Shown here: one piece after another, positions 58,961 through 64,000 of the stretch
Layout: every line of letters starts with the position of its first letter
How positions within the stretch are numbered: the stretch's first letter is position 1
Source: Poriferisodalis sp964484385
GTDB lineage: Bacteria > Actinomycetota > Acidimicrobiia > Acidimicrobiales > Poriferisodalaceae
DNA length: 64,000 bases
Direction of reading: 5' to 3'
NCBI GenBank assembly: GCA_964484385.1
Contig: CAZAFV010000002.1
Coordinates: 1 to 64,000, forward strand
Translations under genes and position numbers: made by a program
Notes under the pieces: model-generated
Databases searched by the model: none
Seen by the model: only the letters and a program-made list of their open reading frames with translations
Told to the model about the DNA's origin: nothing

Positions 58961-59500
58961 GCCCTCGAGCGTGACGTCCACCATCTCGTCGCGGCTGGTG
59001 GGCAGGTTCTTGCCGACGAAGTCGGGGCGGATGGGCAGCTCGAGGTGACCGCGGTCGATGACCACGGCGAGCTGCACCGCACGGGGCCGCCCGAAGTCGT
59101 TCAGGGCATCGAGCGCTGCACGGATGGTGCGGCCGGTGTAGAGCACGTCGTCGACCAGCACCACCGTCATGCCGTCGAGGTCGAAGGGGATGTCGGTGAC
59201 GGCTTCGGCCATGACGGGGCGAAGGCCGATGTCGTCGCGGTGCATCGCCACGTCGAGCGTGCCGAAGGGCACGTCGGTGCCGTCGATCTCGAACAGCAGG
59301 CGCACGATCCGCAGGGCGATCTGCACGCCGCCGGTCTGCAGGCCCACCACGAGGACGTTGTCGAGACCCTCGTTCCGCTCGATGATCTCGTGGCTCACAC
59401 GGGTGAGTGCCCGGTGGACGCCGCTGGAATCGAGAATGGTGGTCCGGGCAACGAAAACGCCCCCGTAGGGGGGCGTCATGCGTCGCTCGCGGTCTGCCAC
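58934..59500 (-). CDS. pyrR: PyrR bifunctional regulator / uracil phosphoribosyltransferase
   Basis: 188 residues. The PRPP-binding motif VVLVDDVLYTGRTIRAALDA is near residue 107. PyrR senses UMP/PRPP and represses pyr operons by binding mRNA. GTG 59500 follows AGGAAGGA; ATG 59479 is an alternative. A GC-rich hairpin with a U run lies directly over the first codons. First gene of the minus-strand pyrimidine operon. Confidence 0.93.
   Translation of the reverse strand: MADRERRMTPPYGGVFVARTTILDSSGVHRALTRVSHEIIERNEGLDNVLVVGLQTGGVQIALRIVRLLFEIDGTDVPFGTLDVAMHRDDIGLRPVMAEAVTDIPFDLDGMTVVLVDDVLYTGRTIRAALDALNDFGRPRAVQLAVVIDRGHLELPIRPDFVGKNLPTSRDEMVDVTLEGVLLGEMRK
59453..59476 (-). terminator. Intrinsic-terminator-like hairpin in the first codons of pyrR
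   Basis: In mRNA sense ACGCCCCC-CTAC-GGGGGCGT followed by UUUUCGUU, beginning immediately after ATG 59479. Placement in the coding start suggests attenuation coupled to translation or PyrR binding. Confidence 0.55.
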
Positions 59501-59691
59501 GCGCAGGTCCTTCCTGTCCGTACGAGCCTCACCGGACCCGCTTCACGGTCAGAACCGCACCCTAGCGCGGGCCTCCGGCAACCCGGTGCGCAATTCCGTG
59601 TCCAGCAGGGATCCGGCTCAATGATGCAGTCATGTGCTCAGTTGCGCATTTGCGTGCCTTGTTATCCCCATGTGCATGCTAGCTTACGCCC

Positions 59692-59922
59692 ATGCGTACG
59701 ACTATCGAGTTCGACGAGGACGCCGCCCGGGCGCTGGCACGTCTGCGCCAGGACACCGGCATGGGCGTTTCCGAGGCCGTTAACCACCTCGTGCGGCGGG
59801 GGCTTGCAGCTTCATCGGATGCCCGGCCCTTCAGCCAGCGGACTCATCCGCTCGGCATCCAAGTCGACGTCAGCAACGTAGCCGAGGCCATCGACGTGCT
59901 CGAAGGCTCGCGCGCGAGGTAG
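59692..59922 (+). CDS. vapB: VapB-type antitoxin
   Basis: 76 residues. MRTTIEFDEDAARALARLRQ and MGVSEAVNHLVRRGL form a ribbon-helix-helix DNA-binding fold; the C-terminal part (IDVLEG) would wrap the toxin. The stop is 6 bases before vapC. An AT-richer region with a TAGCTT box just upstream is a likely promoter, autoregulated as in other VapBC loci. Confidence 0.85.
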   Translation: MRTTIEFDEDAARALARLRQDTGMGVSEAVNHLVRRGLAASSDARPFSQRTHPLGIQVDVSNVAEAIDVLEGSRAR

Positions 59923-59928
59923 CTGCCG

Positions 59929-60360
59929 GTGCTCATCGACGCCAACGTCCTGCTGTACGCGGTCGACGAACGGAGTCCGTTCCACGACGCAACGCGGACG
60001 TGGCTCGAAGGCGCGCTGAACGGGCCGCGCCGGGTCGGGCTTCCGTGGCAGTCCCTGACCAGCTTCCTGCGGATCGTCACGAACCCGCGGGCAGTGCCGA
60101 ACCCGCTCGGGCCCGCCGAGGCGTGGGCGTTCGTCGACGACTGGCTGGGCGCTCCCAGCGCTTGGATTCCCGAACCCGGCCGTGGGCACCGGACCATCCT
60201 CGGGCGTCTGGTGCGAGACCTGCATCTCAGCGCCAACCTGATTCCCGACGCTGCGCTCGCGGCGCTGTGCATCGAGCACGGCCTGGCCATCGTCTCAGCC
60301 GACTCCGATTTCGCCCGTTTCGCCGAACTGCGCTGGATCAACCCGACATCGAGTGCGTGA
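59929..60360 (+). CDS. vapC: VapC-type PIN-domain ribonuclease toxin
   Basis: 143 residues. PIN acidic residues: Asp in LIDANVLLYAVD, then TSFLRIVTNPRAV, IPDAALAALCIEHGLAIVSA and DSDFARF. GTG start 6 bases after vapB. VapC toxins cut tRNA or rRNA; target unknown. Confidence 0.88.
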   Translation: MLIDANVLLYAVDERSPFHDATRTWLEGALNGPRRVGLPWQSLTSFLRIVTNPRAVPNPLGPAEAWAFVDDWLGAPSAWIPEPGRGHRTILGRLVRDLHLSANLIPDAALAALCIEHGLAIVSADSDFARFAELRWINPTSSA

Positions 60361-60440
60361 CGCTGGACCAGAGGGACTCGGCGCATCGCGAACCCTCACC
60401 GGCAAGCCACTGCACATCGTGCCGAACGAGCAGCATTCGC

Positions 60441-60812
60441 TCACGTGCAGGTGGGCAGGGTTGTTCCAGCTAGGTCGGCTACGTCGAGCGCTGCGAGGCT
60501 GAGCGCGTGACGGCCGTGTGCCGGGGCGAGGCCTCGCAGCACCACCGGCGACCAGTCCAGCGACACGTCGGCTTGGACGGCGTCACCGCGCAGGCAGACC
60601 GCGCAGGTCGGGGCGGCGCAGCCCGGCGACGGCACGCAGCGGTTGGTGGCGTCGTTGCCGACGGCGCACGAGTCGAGCGTGCTGATCGCGACGCGGCGGG
60701 CCTCATCGGCGGCCTGATGCCGCAGACCCATGACCTGCGCCGTGTCAGCAGCCGCGGCGCTGAACAGCGCGCACATCGCAGCTAACGCCAGCGCGACGAA
60801 GGGCGTGCTCAT
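60441..60812 (-). CDS. TadE-like/Rv3654c-type secreted or membrane protein
   Basis: 123 residues with an N-terminal hydrophobic segment (FVALALAAMCALFSAAAADT) and a Cys-rich middle (CVPSPGCAAPTCAVC). Position at the end of the tad-type run and the overall pattern fit the TadE-like helicase/secretion-neighbourhood family of actinobacteria. A 23-codon frame (60880-60809) overlaps its start by 4 bases and is of doubtful status. Confidence 0.6.
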   Translation of the reverse strand: MSTPFVALALAAMCALFSAAAADTAQVMGLRHQAADEARRVAISTLDSCAVGNDATNRCVPSPGCAAPTCAVCLRGDAVQADVSLDWSPVVLRGLAPAHGRHALSLAALDVADLAGTTLPTCT

Positions 60813-60882
60813 GCCGCTCGCCCGCCGTCGAATGCCGGGGCATCGAGCCGGGCGGTGGCGGCGCTGCGTGTCGTGCTCATCG

Positions 60883-61299
60883 CTAGCGGGTGGGCGTGGG
60901 CAGAACCGGCACGGCGACGCGGGTGCTGACCACGTCGCTGAACAGGGGCGAGACGGCCAGCGCGCAGGTCACGTCGACCGTCACGGCGGCAGGTGCGGTA
61001 TTGGCGGGAAGACGGTGGACGACGGCGGTGACGTTGTAGCGCTGATCGGCTATGTCGCAATCGGCGATGGCCGCGGCGCCGACGACGCGCTCGGCGATGC
61101 CCGCGGCGTGCCGGTCGATCTCGGCTTTGGTGGTGGCGGCCGGTGGTGATGCGAGCGCGCTGGCCGCGTAGTGCGCCGCTTCGACGCTGGCTGCCCGGAT
61201 CGACCCCGACGCACGAGTGGCGTCGCCCGAGTAGTCCACCAGCCAGATGCCGAACACCAGCACCGCTGCTGCGCTCACCATGCCGATGGCCTCATCCAT
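60883..61299 (-). CDS. TadE-like pilus-assembly protein
   Basis: 138 residues. A single N-terminal helix (IGMVSAAAVLVFGIWLVDYS) preceded by a short acidic leader (MDEA), then an Ala-rich periplasmic domain with one Cys pair (ADCDIAD, VTCALAV). Matches the layout of TadE/TadF minor pilins. The next tad-like gene lies 34 bases upstream. Confidence 0.62.
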   Translation of the reverse strand: MDEAIGMVSAAAVLVFGIWLVDYSGDATRASGSIRAASVEAAHYAASALASPPAATTKAEIDRHAAGIAERVVGAAAIADCDIADQRYNVTAVVHRLPANTAPAAVTVDVTCALAVSPLFSDVVSTRVAVPVLPTPTR

Positions 61300-61332
61300 G
61301 GCCGGGCCTCTTCCAAGCGAACGACGCTGGAT

Positions 61333-61749
61333 TCAGCACGGCGGCGCCACCGGTGCCCACAGCGCGGCTCCCTCGGCAGACGGCGGGCGGCGGCACGCCA
61401 CGCCAAGCGCCTCGCCGTGGCCGAGCCAGCCGCGGGAGGACAACCGCACCGACACGATGACCGAACACGTCGAATCGGCGTGCACCTCGACGGCAGTGGG
61501 CTGGACCGCGGCGAGCTGCTCGGCGCGGTCCACCGCCACTCTGGCCGCCGTGGCCGCGGCGTCGACTGGGAGATCTGCTTCGGTGCAATCCCAGGTCGGC
61601 GGCACCAGATCGATGACTGCGATGGCCGCGGCGTCGGCCGCCCCCTGCGCCGCGGCAGCGCCGACCTGGCGGTCGAACAGCGAGATCACCAGCGCCATGA
61701 ACACCACCAGCACGCTGAACAAGCGCAGAATCGAGAGCGAGCTGTCCAC
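61333..61749 (-). CDS. TadE/TadG-like membrane protein
   Basis: 138 residues. N-terminal membrane helix (LRLFSVLVVFMALVISLFD) followed by AAAAQGAADAAAIAVIDLVP, the Ala-rich motif seen after the helix of Tad-type pseudopilins, then an extracytoplasmic domain with several cysteines. Part of the same minus-strand cluster. Confidence 0.62.
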   Translation of the reverse strand: MDSSLSILRLFSVLVVFMALVISLFDRQVGAAAAQGAADAAAIAVIDLVPPTWDCTEADLPVDAAATAARVAVDRAEQLAAVQPTAVEVHADSTCSVIVSVRLSSRGWLGHGEALGVACRRPPSAEGAALWAPVAPPC

Positions 61750-61846
61750 GGCTCATCAGCGATGGGCAGGCTGCATCGCACAGCGAGTGGCTACCTGAGC
61801 GAGGTACATGGCGAAGCGCAACGCCGAGACCGGCTGTCTCCGACCG

Positions 61847-62050
61847 TCATGCGCACGGCGGTGTGTTGCCAGCGGTCCATGTACCGCCTACGGCAGCGCA
61901 GAGTTCCGCAGTCGTGATCTTGGACTTGTCGACGGTCGTGCTCGTCTGCGGAGCATTTCTTCCGAGGGTGGTCCACATGACCGTCACCACCAGCACTGAG
62001 GCGGCGACGGCGGCGGCAATGAAGATCAGCTTGGTGACTGGTGAATCCAT
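61847..62050 (-). CDS. Small single-helix exported protein in tad cluster
   Basis: About 67 residues from ATG 62050, preceded by AAGGAGCAAACAC (a good ribosome site that excludes the longer start at 62119). Helix VTKLIFIAAAVAASVLVVTV near the N-terminus and a short exported tail ending with two cysteines (ELCAAVGGTWTAGNTPPC). Located where a major Flp pilin might sit, but without the Flp motif. Confidence 0.55.
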   Translation of the reverse strand: MDSPVTKLIFIAAAVAASVLVVTVMWTTLGRNAPQTSTTVDKSKITTAELCAAVGGTWTAGNTPPCA

Positions 62051-62115
62051 GTGTTTGCTCCTTGCCCGCTCCTGCGGGCGCTCGAGATCGTTGGGATCGG
62101 ACGGGGACGTCTGGC

Positions 62116-62883
62116 TCACACCGTCGGCAGGGTCATGACGACGGTCACCATGACGACGGCCGAGGCCACCACCGCAAGCAGCGATGCGGACGCGCCTACC
62201 GAACGGGCGAGGCGGTCGATGGACTCGCGGCGGCGGTCGTCCATCGCTCGCACCACACGGTCCAGGACTCGATCGAGCAACTCGGAGGCCGCAGCGCCCG
62301 AGCGCTCGGCCGCATCCACTGTGCGCAACAGCGATGCCGTCGGCGAATCGCCGAGCTGCGCTGCCACGGCAGCCAGCGGGTCGCGCCCGCCGAGCACCGC
62401 TGCATTGACCGCGCCAGCCGCGGGCGCGAATGCGGGATCGGTGACGCGCTCGGCCGCGTCAAGCACCGCCACGCTGATCGGGTGACCGGCCGCCACGAAG
62501 AGACGGATGCGACGCAACCACAGCAGCACCGTCTCATCGGCGCGGCGTCGGTGGCCAGCCAGCACCGCAGCGGTCATCAAGCCAGGCACGGCCCACGCCG
62601 CCACCACGGCAGCCAGCAGCGACCACGCCAGAGCCGTCGCGGGCGAGGCACCCTCGCCCGACGCCAGCCGGCCGGCAGCGACAAAGCCCACGCCGATGGT
62701 GCAGACGGCCACGATCACGGCGAGGCTCGCCAGCCGGGCCGGACTCCAGCCCAACGCCGTCAGCCTGCGGCGGTTCCGGCGACGGCGCTCGCTCGAAGCC
62801 AGCAACCCGATTGCCGCACACGCGCCGGTGCCAGCCATCAACCACATGCCGAGCGCACCCATCGGCGGCCAAGGAAGGCTCAT
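62116..62883 (-). CDS. tadC: TadC-like type II secretion F-domain protein
   Basis: About 255 residues. Membrane helices at both ends and a cytoplasmic T2SSF region (LRRIRLFVAAGHPISVAVLD, then LRTVDAAERSGAAASELLDR). One of the two inner-membrane platform proteins of Tad pili. ATG 62883 gives a normal N-terminus. Confidence 0.75.
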   Translation of the reverse strand: MSLPWPPMGALGMWLMAGTGACAAIGLLASSERRRRNRRRLTALGWSPARLASLAVIVAVCTIGVGFVAAGRLASGEGASPATALAWSLLAAVVAAWAVPGLMTAAVLAGHRRRADETVLLWLRRIRLFVAAGHPISVAVLDAAERVTDPAFAPAAGAVNAAVLGGRDPLAAVAAQLGDSPTASLLRTVDAAERSGAAASELLDRVLDRVVRAMDDRRRESIDRLARSVGASASLLAVVASAVVMVTVVMTLPTV

Positions 62884-62944
62884 TGGCGCTGCTCCCACTC
62901 GAAGCTGAACGGGCCGGCGCTGATCGCCGGGCGCCTCGGAACGC

Positions 62945-63718
62945 TCACCGGAGCATCTCCCAGGCGGCACTCAGGGGCCGGGCGCTGATGGCCACTGCGA
63001 CCACGGTCGCGGCCAGACCGACACGCTGTCCCTGCGTTCCCGACAGCCATGCCCACGCATCGGGGCTGACCAGCGCGCTGCCGAGGGCGACGGCGGCACC
63101 GAGGGCGGCTGCGAGCCCCAGCTGGGGCAAGTTGGCGGCGACATGACGGTGAAAGTGGCGCGCCGTGGACGCGGCCTCGGCGGCCTCGGATTCGAGCACG
63201 CCCAGAATCGGCACCCACTGGCCACCGCTGGCTGCGGCGACCGCCACGACATCAGCCAGCCAAGCGGCGAGCGGGCCGTCAGCGCCAGCCGCGAACTGTT
63301 GTGCCGCCGCCTCGACACCTGCGTTGCGACACTCATCGACAAGTTTGGCCGCGGTCTGGGCGATCGGCCCGGTGGCCAGCGGCGCGGCGGTTTCGAGTGC
63401 GTCCACCACCGTGCGTGAGACCTGAGCCTGATTGGCCAGGATCGCTGCGAATTGGGCCACCGACTCTGCCGCATTGACGCGTTGGCGGCTGAGGACAATG
63501 CACGCAGCGCACCACGCGCCAATGCCGACCACCGCGCCAGCGAGGCCGGCCGCCGTCGGTCCGAACGCCAGCCCAGCGACAAATGCGACGGTGCCGGTGA
63601 CGAGCAACGGCCAGCGGGGCGACTCATCGCCGCGCCCCCTGTTGCCTCGTCGGGCGCCGATGAGCGGCCACAGCGCGGCCGCGCAACCCGCCATACCGAT
63701 CGCCGCGAGTTTCAGCAC
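62945..63718 (-). CDS. tadB: TadB-like type II secretion F-domain protein
   Basis: About 257 residues. N-terminal helices (ALWPLIGAR, VAFVAGLAFG), then a T2SSF domain (FAAILANQAQVSRTVVDALE, FHRHVAANLPQLGLAAALG) and terminal helices. GTG 63718 overlaps the upstream stop by 7 bases. Partner of TadC. Confidence 0.75.
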   Translation of the reverse strand: MLKLAAIGMAGCAAALWPLIGARRGNRGRGDESPRWPLLVTGTVAFVAGLAFGPTAAGLAGAVVGIGAWCAACIVLSRQRVNAAESVAQFAAILANQAQVSRTVVDALETAAPLATGPIAQTAAKLVDECRNAGVEAAAQQFAAGADGPLAAWLADVVAVAAASGGQWVPILGVLESEAAEAASTARHFHRHVAANLPQLGLAAALGAAVALGSALVSPDAWAWLSGTQGQRVGLAATVVAVAISARPLSAAWEMLR

Positions 63719-64000
63719 GCTGTCTCCTCGGCAACGAGCGGCTCGTACGGCGGCGGGTCGTCGATAGGGATGAGCGGGCCGGGATCCCACAGCACTTCGT
63801 GCGACTGCCCGTAGTCGCGCGCGGGCGGGCCCGACAGCGATTCGGCTGGTCGCGGAGGTTCCACATGTGGTTCCGGTGGCTCGTCGCTGGGTGACGATGG
63901 ACTTGCTTGTGGTTGCATCGCTTCGGGCTGACCGACCGCCTGAGGCCGGCCCTCTGGCGCCTGCGGTGCACGCACCGGCGGTTGCTCCTCTGTTTGCTGA
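63712..64000 (-). CDS. C-terminal end of the gene preceding tadB (possibly TadA/CpaF ATPase), truncated by window edge
   Basis: Frame open to the last base. The visible 96 residues are Pro/Glu/Ser-rich and disordered (PSSPSDEPPEPHVEPPRPAE, ending VAEETAC), with no catalytic motifs. Gene order suggests the TadA ATPase with an unusual tail, but this cannot be shown from the sequence here. Confidence 0.5.
   Translation of the reverse strand, partial: QQTEEQPPVRAPQAPEGRPQAVGQPEAMQPQASPSSPSDEPPEPHVEPPRPAESLSGPPARDYGQSHEVLWDPGPLIPIDDPPPYEPLVAEETAC

Overview
The window is high-GC bacterial DNA with dense gene packing, many GTG and TTG starts and many stop/start overlaps. The run pyrR-pyrB-pyrC-carA-carB-pyrD-pyrF-mihF-gmk-rpoZ-coaBC-metK-priA-def-fmt, including the actinobacterial integration host factor, identifies an actinobacterium. 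The abundance of amidohydrolases, CoA-transferases, SDRs and P450-like genes suggests an Acidimicrobiia-type lineage, but that is inference. A 10-base N run at 20283-20292 shows this is a scaffolded draft assembly.

Layout. 1-5.0 kb: glutamate synthase (gltB 3' part, gltD) and an M20-type N-carbamoyl-amino-acid hydrolase. 5.0-6.1 kb: a MerB-like (organomercurial lyase fold) gene split by one in-frame UGA placed exactly where MerB has catalytic Cys159, followed by a SECIS-like hairpin. This is the strongest novelty in the window. 6.2-14.5 kb: nitroreductase, GOLPH3-like protein, DUF192 lipoprotein, a P450-UbiB kinase fusion, twin SDRs and a hydroxyacid dehydrogenase. 14.5-20.3 kb: infC-rpmI-rplT-trmH-pheS-pheT. 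20.5-25.7 kb: a DUF1844 protein, hisG, and the riboflavin genes mogA-ribD-ribE-ribBA, where ribBA is broken at a perfect 30-bp inverted repeat. 25.8-27.4 kb: an amidohydrolase and a CopD-like membrane protein.

27.5-36.7 kb is a 9.2-kb integrative element. A P4-type tyrosine integrase lies next to the right end, and an 11-bp core repeat (CACACCGACGA on the minus strand) bounds the element. It sits inside the 3' end of a CaiB/BaiF CoA-transferase gene. The native C-terminal codons are stranded at the left end, and the gene at the right end now has an element-encoded tail. Its cargo is a secreted coiled-coil and Asp/Ser-rich protein with two small membrane proteins, a toxin-antitoxin-like pair and HTH/excisionase genes. 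About half of the element is non-coding DNA built of modular repeats, partly arranged as two direct copies flanking the cargo.

36.7-41.9 kb: CoA-transferase, crotonase, MBL-fold hydrolase, amidohydrolase, a decayed cell-wall-binding-repeat gene and a small coiled-coil membrane protein. 42.0-59.5 kb: a phosphodiesterase and the conserved housekeeping/pyrimidine run on the minus strand, with a catalytically degenerate dihydroorotase homologue and a terminator-like hairpin inside the start of pyrR. 59.7-60.4 kb: VapBC. 60.4-64 kb: a Tad-type pilus cluster (TadB-, TadC- and TadE-like proteins) running off the right edge. Short local duplications recur at gene junctions (gltB/gltD, hisG/ribBA, pyrR/pyrB, 5' end of gmk).
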